Counted from the first letter of the stretch, positions 47,101 to 59,097 are shown. The stretch: DNA of 64,000 nt from Eutreptiella sp. 'Long Island Sound 2002' (GCA_964036045.1 OZ038392.1:33927330-33991329); one strand, 5' to 3'. The notes: a model not told the origin generated them from the letters alone. Translations and numbers: made by a program.

Positions 47101-49465
47101 TCCATGGCCTTGAGACCCTGAACTGCACATGTGTGATGTCTGAAGCATGACAACTCGTACCCTATCCCCTACCCCGATCCACCCCCAACTGATTTGCCTT
47201 TCCCCTGCCCGGCTCCTCACTCCCTTGCTCTGACTTGGTTTCATACTCCTCAACATAGTCCTAGAGTTTAATGACCCTTTTTATCCCTTACAGGATATTG
47301 AGGAGATTACCGGGTACGTCATGGAGAGCATCAAATCTTTGAAGGCAGAAGGAAAGCCAACGCCGGACGTGCAGCCTGAATACATCGCGACCTTCTGCCG
47401 CAACGTATGGCATGTGCGATACCTCAAGTACCGCACCTTGCAGGAGGAGATGGACCCCCCAACGGCCATGAGTGCTGCCATCAGTAAGGAGCTGGAAGTC
47501 ATGGATGGCAACGTCATGTGGTATCTTCTGCTCAGGTGTGCACCCCCCTCCCCCCCTTCGAGCACGTTTTGTGTGTCGGTCATCACCCCAGGGGATCAAG
47601 AATGCAATCAAACAGAGGAGGTGATGCTTACATGTGAGAAATGCCCTGCTGCACCCACAATGTGCGGAGTGCAGTCATCCACAGTGGCTTTTTGTGCGCA
47701 CCAAAAGACACTACTCAGTCACAATGGACTTCTGTACACAAATCCCCACCCTTTTGCTGTGAGTTGCTTGGAGAGTGATGCACCACGAATCGTGCACAAA
47801 GCAGTCGCAGCAAATCATTGGTCGATGGGGGCCTGGTTCCGCCCTCTTCCACAACCCTAGTCCTCCACTCTCGCCATGGCCCCATGGTTCGACGCGTCGT
47901 TTGTGGGGCCGGTATTTCAGGCCATGGGTGATCCTCAAGGGAACGAGCGTGCTTGATTGTTTTTCCGAATGGGATTCTCAAGGAAGCATGCATAGACCTG
48001 CACGTAAATTCAGCAGCTCTACTCAAAGCAGCATAGCAATTCTTGAGTCCGCCCACATGTTCACTGTTGAGCGGGTTGGTTGCCGACATTGCAAAACAGC
48101 CTGTTGCAGTGGGTGTGTGTGGCTTAGCACAGGCCATGTGGCAGCACCCAGGTACAAGAGCAAGAACTGGGTCCAGGCTGCACATGCTGCCAGAGCCGAA
48201 GTGCCAGCCGCTGAGCACACTGCATACGCAAGTGCATCTGTCTGTACAGGGCAGCGGATAAGTTCCACCTTGATAATCACCGCTATCCTGGGATTACGGA
48301 GAGCCTTGATGACGACGTTACAGAGTTAGCCAAGTGTCTGAAAATTTTGATGTCTGAATTGTCCATCTCACCATCCGTATGTTCCTCAGCTGCTGCAAGG
48401 AGGTCGTCAGGGCTGAAGAGGTGGGATGGGGATTGTTGAGGGCTGTAGAGGATTTTTTGAGTGTGTGAGTTTGGGGCTGGATGTGCACTCCAGTTACACT
48501 ACTCATCACCGGTTTGGGGGGGGTCGCCTTGGGCCTCACGCATGGAAGGGCAAGGGGGACAGGTGCATGTTGGGGTACGAGATGCTGCATGCTGAGGAAA
48601 AAAGAGCGATGTACGCAGACACACTGTCAAGCATGGGCAGAAAGAGAGGAGACGGTTCCCTTGGTTGAGCGAGTTGGACATAAAATATAGTTGAGCCGAT
48701 GCGTTCGCTGGTGGACATTATTCCTAGGCAGATATTGTTCTGCAAATTGTTGGTTTGTTTGCGTTGGAGCCAGCGCGGCGAGTAGGCATTGTGCTGTGGT
48801 GTGTTTTATGGTGGTGGCAGCAACTGTGAAGTGTCGACTAGCCTGTAATGCAATGCAAAAAACTGTGGTCACCAGGTTGATGGTCCCCCAGAACACCGCA
48901 GCAGCATGTAATTTGGTGTACCCGGACTGTGCTCCAGTTACAGTGTACCAGGAGCGTGCAGAAAACACTCACAGATCGCTTAAATGTTTGCATATGCGTT
49001 CCCCTAATCATGTACCCCAAGCCCTGGCCTTGTAGATACCATCAAGATGACACACACCAGAAGCATGACTCACACTCGCCACTGTGAGTGATAGGCTGCC
49101 TCGGGTTGTCATTTTGCCCTGGTAGCCCCTTGTGCTGAGTACACACATTGCACAATTTGCTACTCAAACGCCATCCAATAAGCACATGGCTGCGTGTTTT
49201 TCTGGGGGGTTTCGCCAATTCATATGGAACGGCTTTGTCAGTGAGGCTCCTCAGGGTGATAATCCTTGTTGTTTCACAGATCAATGCAGAATACACCCAG
49301 GAGTGGGTTCGATATGCAGCCGCAGAGCTCCACAACATCAGTGCAGTCCTTGGTGGGGTGACTTCACAAGAGGCAATCAAGCTCATCACCCAGCAACGTG
49401 TGCCCATCAACAACACTTTGATCTTTAATGGTATCAATGCCACAATGTCCACGTATGAGCTTTGA
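38197..49465 (+). CDS. NAE1: NEDD8-activating enzyme E1 regulatory subunit (NAE1/AXR1/ULA1 family)
   Basis: The product pairs with UBA3 to activate NEDD8 by adenylation, the first step of cullin neddylation. Exons: 38,281-38,523, 38,787-38,959, 39,110-39,224, 39,421-39,513, 40,078-40,201, 41,965-42,112, 43,811-43,946, 47,294-47,535, 48,250-48,376 and 49,280-49,465 (TGA). All have GT-AG borders and matching phases, and give 528 residues, against 534 for human NAE1. Visible hallmarks are [10 protein letters not shown], the nucleotide-fold segment [28 protein letters not shown], and C-terminal [12 protein letters not shown]. As expected for the regulatory subunit, no catalytic-Cys motif was seen. 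The N-terminus is uncertain. Frame from ATG 38,197 is open through 38,280, but 38,234-38,280 also looks like a 47-base intron (GTATGT…TTTTCAG). If that is spliced, the frame runs back through the MULE site to ATG 32,485. Introns carry transposon debris. Confidence 0.92.
41130..41302 (+). pseudogene. hAT transposase C-terminal dimerisation fragment, in NAE1 intron 5
   Basis: A short frame ends in [15 protein letters not shown] followed by [18 protein letters not shown], the classic hAT dimerisation signature (PaS..ERvFS…R..L…..N). It stops at 41,302. The upstream part of the frame is Pro-rich and not transposase-like, so this is a remnant. It lies in sense orientation in the 1.76-kb intron 40,202-41,964. 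Confidence 0.7.
42889..42941. repeat. (CCCA)n/(CA)n microsatellite
   Basis: CACCCACC-type units pass into a CA run, within NAE1 intron 6. Confidence 0.9.
44452..45130. mobile_element. Fold-back element in NAE1 intron 7
   Basis: About 155-170 bp at 44,452-44,606 match the reverse complement of 44,958-45,130 at roughly 80% by eye. Shared blocks include AGCCGCCAC, TTCCACTTTTTTCTTCT and GGTGCTATCT. The two arms face inward around 350 bp, as in a small non-autonomous inverted-repeat transposon. No flanking duplication was identified. Confidence 0.6.
45150..46760. repeat. Diverged ~175-bp satellite in NAE1 intron 7
   Basis: The phrase GAGTTTTGGCCCAAGAATCT and variants recurs near 45,528, 45,712, 45,891, 46,060, 46,391, 46,564 and 46,738, at 155-185 bp spacing. 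Each unit also contains GATGATGGATGATGATGATGG and CCCAAAATCAGAG. About nine diverged copies make up half of the 3.3-kb intron. Confidence 0.9.
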
Positions 49466-50645
49466 AGGCAGAGAAATTTCAATCTAATCTATGCAAGCGA
49501 ACCGCAGAACATGTGTGTGTGTGTGTGAGGGGGGGGGGGGCGTATATTTGGGATGGGTGGGTCAAAATCATGCATGTATGTGTGTGCATGTGTGTTTGCA
49601 TGACAATTTGTCTGACAATTTCGTCATGCATGTGCGTACGCCAGCCAGCCTGTGCAGGTGTCGGCTTTTGGGGGGGGGGGGGGGGGGCAAGTCAAACAAC
49701 CTGCTCTGTGGAGTTACCTGTCCGTATCGCCTGTAAATCAGGGTGAAAGAGTTGCAAGCAGCGTTAGCCTGAACGTAAGGTAGATTGTGACATGGTTGAC
49801 AGACCCTGTACTTAGTCAGGGTTAAGAGCCAGGGCCAGGTCATAGTATATTTGAGGATGGCCAGGAATGGCCAGGGCCAGTTTTACGGTTCACGGTGTCT
49901 CTTTTGCAATTTCTATGTTTACTCGACAATGTCAAGGATGCATCAAGTTTGTTGGGGTGTGATCTGATGTGATCTGAGCCTGGGGATTGGCATCCGCAGC
50001 ACACTGCCATGTCCATTCTGTTGTGTCCTGGTGGTTTAAGCAATCAAGCAACAGGATGTGCATGGTCATTGCCATAAGAACGTGCTTTGGAAAAGAGATG
50101 AGGGGCGATCAGTTTTTCACACGCATGAGTTCCTGCTTGCACCTTGATGATGTTCATGTAGCCTTTTTGCCATTTTGTTCATTGTCATGAGTATTTCTTG
50201 CCTGACCAACTGGAACCTGCATAGCGAGCCATCATGTTGATGTCCGGGGGGCCTCTTGCACTGGGACTGGGACTGGTGTCACAATTTACCCTGTCCCCGT
50301 GCCGTCTATGTTGAAATTTGAGGGACCACAGTGCATGACCAGCCTGATACTCCTCCACAAATGCTTGCAAGCAATTGGTGGTTAGGTCAAGCCCCCCACA
50401 CGCGAGCATTAAATCCTCCCCATACCCCCCCCCCCCCCCACCACCGATCAACTGGAGAAGTATACCGTTACAAGTGTGTAGGCAAATCCCCACTCGCCCT
50501 ATCCCCAATATTGTAAACCATGCCTTGGGGTGCACTATTCGCAAGGTTGCCGGGAGTGCTGTGTGCGCGCGCAACGTTTTTTCATGTTTTTTCCTGCATT
50601 AGGGTCCGTGACCCCTGTTTCGTTGCCTACCCCCGTTCTATGACA
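49466..50645. other. Region downstream of NAE1, no gene seen
   Basis: It contains a GT run near 49,511-49,528, long G runs near 49,530-49,540 and 49,672-49,687, and a C run near 50,427-50,440. The NAE1 3' untranslated region should lie at its start. Confidence 0.4.
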
Positions 50646-52055
50646 CATTTTTACGGCTGAAGCGCCGTAAAATGTTGGCAGCGGTAGGCAATTCAAAGAC
50701 TTGAAACAGGTATGCTTGTGTGTGTGTGCGTAGGTTAGTGGCACAGGAAACGTAAAAAGTCGGTGCCGAGCATCAGGCACTGTTGAATGGTGACCTACAG
50801 CTACATACGGTACATACCTGGCGTGAGCATTGTCCTAAAGGACTGTGCTATTATGTCAGTTGTTTACTGCTACTATCGTTGTCGCTTGCGGCGCTTCAGC
50901 CGTAAAATTTTTACGGCGCTACCGCCGTAGATATTTTACGGCTGAAGTGCCGTAAAATGTGTTTGTCGTCGTTTTCCCGTCTCCACTGGATCCTAGATCG
51001 GCGTCCGGATGCTGTGTGTCACCAGGGGGCCAGAAGGGGACTCCTGTTCGGTGTGACTGTTGAGGGACGCCGCGTCTAGTGTTGTGCCACGGTCTAAGGC
51101 CCTTCCGTCACTAGCAATACTGTTTTCTTTGGTCCAAGGTTGTTCTTCTGCTGCTGCTGTCGGCGGGGCTCGCTTGCCACCACGTGGTGCTATTTTGTGC
51201 TAGTTTTGTGTCTACAACAAGGTGGAGGGTGCAATTTCACCCCAGGTGTACCAAGTTGCAGCACCTCTGTAATCCTTTTTGGCAGGTTGCAGTGCACACC
51301 CTATGCGTGGAAAGAAACAGGCATGCATGGTGGTTTGCAGCCTGTCTAGCACTCGTGGCCACACTCGCATCTACACAGCGTGGCATATTGCCAATAAACA
51401 AACCCCTATTTCAAGGTCGTGGGAACACAGTGCAATCACAAACGGTGGTATTATCCTACAAAATAGTGGATACCTGTAACAAATAGAAATTGGCAAGAAT
51501 GCACACAGCTGAAATGCGACACGAACAAGGCCGCACTTGTCTGTGTTCCATGTTGGTGCCGAAGCTGCCATAGTAAGAACCAACAAGTGCTTTAATTATT
51601 CACTACACGATGCTCATGCTCAATAGATATGCTCTGGTTGGATGCCGACTTGTGTGGTGGCTGGAACAGGAATCTGATATTGGTGCACCAAGTGAGGAAT
51701 CCGGCGATGCAAGAACCCCCCCCAAATGCAGGCGTTGTAAATGTCAAAAAAACGTACGAAAACGCGAGCACAATGTCCAAACATGAGGGTTTGCAGCAGA
51801 TTATTTTGTTTGGGAAAACTTACGGCTAAAAAAAAACACCGCAAATAAACATGCCCCGAGGTATGTCACAGTGCAACAGAAAATACATACGTGAAAAAGG
51901 GGTGACAAAGACCGTTATTAAGCATTGATGTGCAGAGAATTGTGTTTACAGGGGTTTGGCAGTATCCAACTAGCACCACTTCGGGTGGTAGCTCTTGTCG
52001 TCCGTCGCTGTTTTACGGCGCCTCCGCCGTAAAATCTTACGGCTGAAGAGCCGTA
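50646..52055. repeat. Cluster of short ACGGC hairpin elements
   Basis: TTTTACGGC and GCCGTAAAA pair around tiny loops at 50,646-50,674, 50,889-50,958 (two or three hairpins in a row) and 52,011-52,055. The arm sequence is nearly constant and the loop alternates between CTTCA/TGAAG and ACC/CTC types. Nothing else recognisable lies between them. Confidence 0.8.
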
Positions 52056-52520
52056 AATCTGGTCATACCCCGTTGTTTTGTCTTTCAGCCCATCATCAGG
52101 CATTGACGTCCGTAGTGGCAACAATGCAAATGCACCCGAGGAGAGGTATAATCAGTTACCATTAGACAGCCGAAAAACCCAGTTTTCAGGTGATATGCCA
52201 TAACCCGAACTGGCACACGAAATGTGTTTCATTCGCATTTACAACACACACCAACGTGGCAGCTACTGTTGGTGACCAATTCACAATCAGATTGCTACAT
52301 TTGTGTTGATCAAGTGGTATGCAGGTGCAAAATTCGGAACGGCAAAATGTGGCAAAGCGAAATTGTACCACATTTTGCCATGGTATTTAAGGACTGAAGC
52401 CATGTTCTTCTTTTAATCAAATCTATGCACATTTTCTCTCCATTACAATCTAGGGCACTGGGAATGTGTTTTGGCGAAATTTTTTTTTACTTTGAACCCC
52501 GTTTCACGATTGGTTCACGA

Positions 52521-52595
52521 GGGAAGCAGTTAGCTGAGTTATTTAGATACTCCGCTGCCAATCTATGAGTCATGGGCTCAATTCCCGTTGTGCCC
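52521..52595 (+). repeat. tRNA-like (SINE head or tRNA pseudogene)
   Basis: An A-box-like TAGCTGAGTTATTTAGA and a T arm (ATGGG-CTCAATT-CCCGT, five pairs, seven-base loop) with GGG…CCC ends. The anticodon arm is poor, so this is not a functional tRNA. Confidence 0.4.
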
Positions 52596-53133
52596 ATTTT
52601 ATGGAAAAATTGTACCACATTTTTCCTTGGTATCTAAGATTTTGCGCAAAAATTACCTCTGACTAAATTTTGCTTTACCAAAAAATGCCCGCACCACCCA
52701 ACCCCTCCCCCCCCTGGTACAAATGGACAAAGCGAGAAAGACTCCCCAAAAAACTGCATAAGGGCCACCAAATGGAGTGCAGCGAGTGGACGGAATGAAC
52801 TGGCGCTAACCTTGGCGGCGCATTTGCTCGGGCGAGTAAGTTCTGGCATTTCCGCTGGGCAGTGGTCGCGGTAGGCAAAGTCAGTCGGCCGGAACACCGC
52901 CCAGCATTTCGCTTAGCCGATCAGCCGATTGAGGCACAGCCCGGCACTTCGGCCGGCCAAAGCGCCGGGCTGTTCCGACACACCCCTACACCCACCAACC
53001 CTCTACACCCACATGCAACGCAGTGCACACACAAGGCGGTATGTGGCTACTTTTGCATGACTGTTGCTACCTAATTGGGGTGCAGACTATGGCCCGTTCG
53101 TGGAGTGAAGCAAACCATAGCAAGGGGAGGTTG

Positions 53134-53193
53134 GGCACACAAGGCGGTGCACACACAAGATTGTGCACACACAAGGCGGTGCACACACAAGGC
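53134..53193 (+). repeat. Minisatellite of ACACACAAGGCGGTGC units
   Basis: Four imperfect head-to-tail units of about 16-17 bp. A related block lies at 53,286-53,340. Confidence 0.75.
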
Positions 53194-53549
53194 AACCCAT
53201 GGCGAGCGCATGAATCTATATAATTAAGGGTCTACGGGCTGGCACCTATATGGAGCGAAGCGCGCCGAAGTAGGTGCAGGTTGGGCAGTCCACACACAAC
53301 GCGGTGCATACACAAGGTGGTGCACATACAAGGCGGTCTGCGGCCACCGTAACAGTATTATGAAGGTAAAACCACCAATTTTCAGTCCAGTGACCAATTG
53401 TGGGTGCATTTGGTTCATTTGTCAAAATAGATAGAAAAGCAACACAAATCACGCAAAAAATTTGCCTTTTTTTATATATATGTTTTTGGGCCCTGCAAAA
53501 TGTCTTCTTTGCATTTTTATCTTCCTCTGAAGCACTCACGCACGGAGAC

Positions 53550-53627
53550 AAGCAGAAAGTTTTATAGTGCTTTCAGCACTGTGTTTTTGATGTGCCTCTC
53601 CTGCTGCTTGCTGCTGGTGTAGGGTTC
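53550..53627 (-). repeat. Inverted copy of the repeat at 1-72
   Basis: Reverse-complement match to the window's first ~72 bases, with a ~33-base identical core and a diverged flank. Confidence 0.6.
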
Positions 53628-53975
53628 CTGCTGCTTTTTTTTGATGATGAAAATGTTTTCATGTTGAAATACAACTAATCGAGGATAACCCAAGCCAGAG
53701 ATAAGCAAGTAGAAGATAAACAGGATCAAAGCATGAAGGGCTGCAGTCACAAAGAGTTAGATAAAGAGAACTATCAACAATAGACCACAGCAATAAACTT
53801 TCAATGCAACTCAGGATGAAATATTTTACAAGATTGAGAAAACTGCTCCATGGGCTCACACTCTTCCATAGTGCCATCTTGAGATGTGCACTCTTTACTT
53901 TTGGGTCCCATACGTGCTGAGGTGGCATGGCTTGTGGCGCTAAGGTCACTGCCATGTCACATAGGATATTCCTAC

Positions 53976-54061
53976 TTAGCTAGGCTGACTGGGTATTGAA
54001 CCCAGGACCTCTCAAAAAGAGGTACCACAGCCCCTAGGGTGCATACCACTATGATAGCTAA
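53976..54061 (-). repeat. tRNA-like with long variable arm (SINE head or tRNA pseudogene)
   Basis: On the minus strand TTAGCTA and TAGCTAA can pair as an acceptor stem. The T arm CTGGG-TTCAATA-CCCAG is perfect, and CCTCTTTTTGAGAGG makes a long variable arm as in tRNA-Leu or tRNA-Ser. The anticodon stem is imperfect, so a functional tRNA is unlikely. Confidence 0.5.
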
Positions 54062-55428
54062 GAATTCATGAGAAAACATAGATAAATTCATAGGCTCTGA
54101 CTCAGTATATCAGTGCCTCAGTTAACTCAAGAAAAGATGTTTTCGTGCACATTGCTTGCGGATTGAGGGGTCCACACAATATCTTGATTTAGTGTTTGGT
54201 TGTATAGGTCAAAATGTGTTATCACTCATTTTGGTTGGGCCAATACTAAGATAAGAATGCTGGAGTGCTTAGAGCACCTCTAATACAACTAAAGTATCCC
54301 CTAAAGCATTGGAAAAGCACTTTTTCTTCCTTCCCCCTTGTGCTGTGGTGGCCAACACTGTCGCATTTTCAAGAAAAAGGGAATTTTTCTTGGCCTTTCG
54401 TTGGTTTCCACACCTACTTTAAAATTCCTATAGCTTCCCTAACACTCGAAAAGAGCGGTTTACCATGGCCAGCGACTCTTGCTGTATTGTTGATGACAAT
54501 TTCCCACAGAAAACTCAGCGCTCTTGGCGCTGCAAGGGTTCCTGTGGCTTGGTTGGGTTAGAATAGGGCATGCAAAGACCATATGGATATGCACTCCTCC
54601 CTCCAAGCTGCATCGTAACACAACCCAACGCCAGACTCTCATAGGATGCCCGATCTAAGTCTCATGGAACCTGATGGAGACACCTGTCCTGGTACTGGGG
54701 CGAGGGGGCGACGATTAAATTAGAATTGCCCCTTGAAGGGGTCTTGGGTTTCGGTTCAGTCTCTTGCTGCTGCTTTTCGGCCCGAACAGGGGCCTACTCA
54801 GCGACGGTTCGCGAGGATATGTGTACAACAGAGGAATGAAAGGATGAGGGACGAATCCACGCAAACGCGAAGCGACAACACCTAAATCCAACAAATGACG
54901 GGCTAGAATTTTTCTGAAAGCACATACTTGACTAGAATCCAATTGTGCATAAGATGCACATTTTGATGAAATTTGAGGTCATCTCCTGATTTTTTAAATC
55001 AGGAAATTCCCATGCAGAAAAAGACGGCGCGCCGGAGCGTGTCCTAACGAAGCGCCAGAAAATAAAGAATTAATAAGATTATAAACGTATGTTACGTACA
55101 ATGAAGAAAATGACGAGACATACATAAATAAATAAACATAGAGATTCCACCCACACTGACAGTAAGAATCAAAAATCCAAGAATTCGAAAATCAACGAAA
55201 AGACTTCAATGAATCAGGTATAACCCACAGGTGTGCTCGTCTCGTATGCAGCATGCACATTGCTCGTCGCATGTCTCCGTGAATGTGCCTTTTAGCAGCG
55301 ATAACAAACGATAGAGGGATAGATTAGAAGATTGCAGATGATTAGAGGAAAGTTAAGGGTGATTAGACATACACACATATGCATAGCGTCGTGTTTCGCC
55401 TCCTTCACACTTGTTTTCGCTTTCTAGC
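54062..55428. other. Intergenic stretch, no gene seen
   Basis: A/T-rich sequence with no recognisable coding frame. It ends where homology to the Ty3/gypsy long terminal or 3' region begins. Confidence 0.4.
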
Positions 55429-56575
55429 GGTGAGTAAGGTAGGTAAGCCCAGGTGGGGCCACCCCCTGGTAGAGTTCGTGATTGTGAGGTAGATTGGTAG
55501 GAAAAAAAAGATTGAAACCGGTTGTTGCAAAACTCTTGCATGAACGTGCATGCATATGACGCATTAAAGGGTAGGCCACGCGTGGTGCGCACGGTATAAC
55601 CCTTGTTTAGGTTACCGAGGGGCTCCACCCCACGTTCTATAAGCGAAGGGTGGAGTTCTTTAAGCTTGCTTGCTTGTACTTGGGTTTGAGGACAGTGTAT
55701 TACAGGGCTACCTGAGAAGCGTATTATACGTGGAGGTAGTCTTGGTTCTTCAGCCTCAAACCCAAGTCATTGGCCTCTGTTTTACAGGTGGGAAGGTCAG
55801 GGTGATTGGTGCAGCAGCGATTGTTTTTTTCTTGCCCTGCTTACCCAGGGCGCTAATCACACCAAATAGATAACTCTGCTTCTGCTTGTGGCAAAGCAGG
55901 GAGTCCGACTCCATCGACATCTGCACTGTGCACGCCAAAAGAGCACCCCTTCCCTCCAAGCCCTAGCAGGGAAATGGGTTGTGGCGTCCCTGTTAGGCCA
56001 CGGATGCTTAGTAGCTCTGTGTTCTCTTGCAATCTCACAGGTGAGCCATTAGGGCTCGTGACCTCTTGTTCAACAACACAGAGTAGAGCCTGCGTGTAGG
56101 AGTGCTAGTCCTGAGTGGAGGCTTGAGCCAGTTTAACAAGTGCTCGCCCACCAGGATGGTGCCTCTGCAGAGTGTGTAGGACCTGTAGTGCGTGTGTCAC
56201 TGTCCCACCCGTTTTCTGCAATTTTAGCGGAGTTGGTGTGCAGTGGCAGTGGTTAGGCTAGATTTTGGCCTTCATTGCAAACAGGCGTTTTCATGCCTTC
56301 ATAGCTTTTGGCCACCCCTCCCCTGTAGTAGCCACGTAGGTAGGCAAAACAATACCTGGACTCGTAGGCCGGGTATTCCCCCAGAATGTTGCACCAGCAC
56401 AGAAACTGGGCGCTTTTAGGCGGACAGACCCGGGGCGTACCCCGTGGCACCGGTAAGACATCCGCCGGGTTTAGCAAGCGTGTAGACTTGCATATAATTA
56501 GGACACCATTTCTGCGGCTTGCTCTCAGGACCTTAGGAATAGCACACTCACACATACGCTTAGGCAGGTAAGGGT
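55429..56575 (-). repeat. 3' LTR-like region of Ty3/gypsy element 1
   Basis: Similar along its length to 60,957-62,110. Shared blocks include GGTGAGTAAGGTAGGT, GCATTAAAGGGTAGGCCACG, CTTGCTTGCTTG and CACTCACACATACG. It directly follows (on the minus strand) the end of pol, so it is probably the 3' LTR. The 5' LTR is missing. Confidence 0.6.
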
Positions 56576-56580
56576 AAGGT

Positions 56581-58415
56581 TCAGTCCCTAGCTTTAGTCT
56601 TGGAAGCAAGCGTCTCAGCGAGCCTCAGCAACTCACCAAGGTTGTTCTCGGACAGGTAGTTTACCAGAACTGAGTTTAGGCGTCCCTCAGGTAGAACAAA
56701 TGCTGAGAAGGGCTCCCAGGTGGCCTCTTCGACTCCAAACCCTTCCCAGAGGGTGAGGAAGCGCCAACCCTGGCGATAGCGCTGGCTAGTACAGACTTCA
56801 CTAGGTAGAAGCCTTCCTTAGCCATTTCCTCGGCGTTCATGTCGGGGACGTCCCCTTCAACTTCCATAGGGCTGGCAGCCCCCTGTAGGTCTAGAGCGGC
56901 GATCTCCTCGTCGTTGAGCTCCCACTCCTCCTCACATAGGTCTTCAGGATCATAGTAGCGTTTCAGGTGCTGAGCACCGCACACCAGGGTCCCCCCTAGT
57001 CGGGGAGAACACCGCACTGTGATACCGTGTCCATCCACAGATTGAGTCTTGTAGGGCCCGAGGTAGGGGTCATCGCTGGTAGAGCGTGGCCAGGCGGGTA
57101 GTCGCCTGTGGTGCACCAGCACCCAGTCCCCCTCTTGGTAGGAAGCAGGCACCCGATGCTTGTTCTTCTTGTTCCATTGATGCTCCCTCACTCTCTGGAG
57201 CATAGCCTTGGCCTTGTCCACCTTGGCTTGTTGCTCCTGGACCCCTTTACCCACAGAACAATGGGTATCCTCTGGATAGGGAGCATGTAGGAACCACGCC
57301 GGGCGTCCTAGGAATAGCTCATGGGGCAAGTAGCCAGTCGCCGCACTCTCTTGGGAGTTCATCATCACGGATATGACGGAGAGCAGTCTCACCCAATCCC
57401 TGGTGCGTTCAGTTTTGCACCATATCCTTACATTCTCCTTGAGGACACGAATCTGTCGCTCACATAGGGGGTTGCTCGTGTGCGAGTAGGGAATCCCCGT
57501 AGACACCTGGACATTGAGGGATCTCAGGACCCTCTTGTACCAGCCGGTATCTGAGCGTACTCGTACGTCCTCATTGGAGTTGATCTCCTTGGGCACCCCA
57601 TAGACACAAAACCACTCCTCCAGGAGTATCTTGATAGTCTCCTCTCCGGTAATGCGCTTGGTACATGGAAACACCCTGGTAAACCTGGTCAACCCACAGG
57701 TCATCACGAGGGCAAAGTCATAGCCCCCAAACTTAGGCATCTCCGTGTAGTCCACGTAGAGAACACTGTTAGCACAGTGGGGGATGGGCAGGGTCGAGTA
57801 GAGACCCCTGTCCCTGATATATCCAGGTTTGCAGGACCTACACGGGCACTTGTCCACGATAGGCTGGGGGGTCTTCCGTTGTTGGTTGCCAGTCCACGTA
57901 GTGTGAAACCCCTACTTGAATGGCCTCAGGGTACGTTCAGCACTCACATGACCGCTGGACTCATGGCTCCACTTCAGCAGCGCTGGGACTCTGTCACTAG
58001 GCACCACGATGCGGTCGTCGTGCCAGAGGTAGTTCTTGTCCCTCTTCCACTGCTCTTGGTTGACCAGGAGGGGTACAAGGCGCTTGTCCAGGCGCTTATA
58101 GATATCCCCAAACTCCTTGAGGAATTCCACTTGTTGGAGTCCATCTAGGGGTCATATCATAGTCATGTTCAGGTCCAGGTGTACGTGCATACGGCTGAAC
58201 GCCTCCTTAGCTAACGCTTCAGACCGGGCACCAATCAGGGTATCGAAGTTGTTGCGGCTAATGTAGTCCGCACACTCGTTCTTCACTCCCTCAATATGGT
58301 GTACCGTCAGCCGTAGTTGGCTGAGGTAGGTCCACCAGCGCCGTAGCTTGGCCTTCTCAGGTGGGGGACCCTTCTGGAAAGTGCGGACCGGCTCTTGGTC
58401 CAGGGTTGGTACAAT
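56581..58415 (-). pseudogene. Broken Ty3/gypsy pol: RNase H end, integrase, chromodomain
   Basis: On the minus strand the frame enters at about 58,415 in the RNase H domain (LDQEPVRTF…HHIEGVKNECADYISR), then passes an H2C2 zinc module (HESSGHVSAE…CPCRSC), an integrase core (YVDYTEMPKFGGYD; NPLCERQ), a GPYKTQ module and a chromodomain ending near 56,581. In-frame TGA (58,152-58,154) and TAG (57,912-57,914) codons and a one-base shift near 56,775, inside the chromodomain, disable it. The residue aligned with the usual catalytic SD of the integrase is SN (NSNEDV), while the sister copy has HSDEDV. Upstream RT is absent because the copy is cut off at about 58,415. Confidence 0.88.
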
Positions 58416-58481
58416 ACAGTACGTGTAATGTATCGTATCGTTCCGATACAGTACTGTAATGTAACGTATCGTATCGTTTCC
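58414..58481. repeat. Tandem duplication at the broken end of element 1
   Basis: Two 31-37-bp units sharing ATACAGTAC, TGTAATGTA and CGTATCGTATCGTT lie exactly where pol homology ends. Confidence 0.8.
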
Positions 58482-58622
58482 TGACAAAGTACTGTTTGGT
58501 CACAGAAGTTATGTTCCTAGAACTTGCAGCTATTCTGTTTTAGTGTACAACCTGTAATTGTTTTCAAAAATATTTTTTTGTCTTAATTTTTTTTTTTTGG
58601 ATACCTTGTGTTCTATATTTGT

Positions 58623-58720
58623 TTAACCTGGTTGATGACATCATCAGTGATGTCAATGATGATGTCATCAGTGACATCACTGATGATGTCATCATGCATG
58701 ACGTCATCAGTGATGTGTCC
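58623..58720. repeat. GATGTCATCA palindromic simple repeat
   Basis: Interlaced TGATGACATCA and TGATGTCATCA units form many nested palindromes, with one TGACGTCA. It resembles a decayed simple repeat and could fold extensively. Confidence 0.8.
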
Positions 58721-58913
58721 CATCACACAGCACCAAAAACAAACATTTCACATCCACATCCTCAGGGCCAGGCCACCCAGATCCAGACTGCTGTCCACAC
58801 TCGGTGGCTTAGCAAACTCACCTGTAGGTGGCATGCCACCAGGGGAGGTCCGGTCGGGTTTTCTAGACACCCCTCAGATGTTATTCTCCTTCTGAACTTT
58901 TGCAGATTTCAAA

Positions 58914-59097
58914 AATGGCACCACGTGGCACTGGCCTGCTTGAGCAGCATTTCACACTTAACCTTGCTACAAAAACCAGTAAAACTGGGCATGACTACAA
59001 CTGCAATTATTGTGGTTTTTTGGGCAAGGGCTGGCAAGGACCTGCAAGAGCTCGTGCCCATTTGTCTGGGGAAAAGGGACAAGAAAGATGTCCTTGA
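58914..59097 (+). pseudogene. BED-type zinc-finger fragment, hAT transposase N-terminus
   Basis: From ATG 58,914 the frame reads MAPRGTG…NCNYCGFLGKGWQGPARARAHL…RCP then stops. The C-x2-C…H-x-L…C spacing fits a BED finger as found at the start of hAT transposases. Sequence after the stop gives no clear transposase core, so this is a fragment or a single exon. Confidence 0.6.

Noticed and set aside
53976-54061. Functional tRNA gene
   Set aside because: The anticodon stem is imperfect although the T arm and acceptor pair; better seen as a SINE head or pseudogene.
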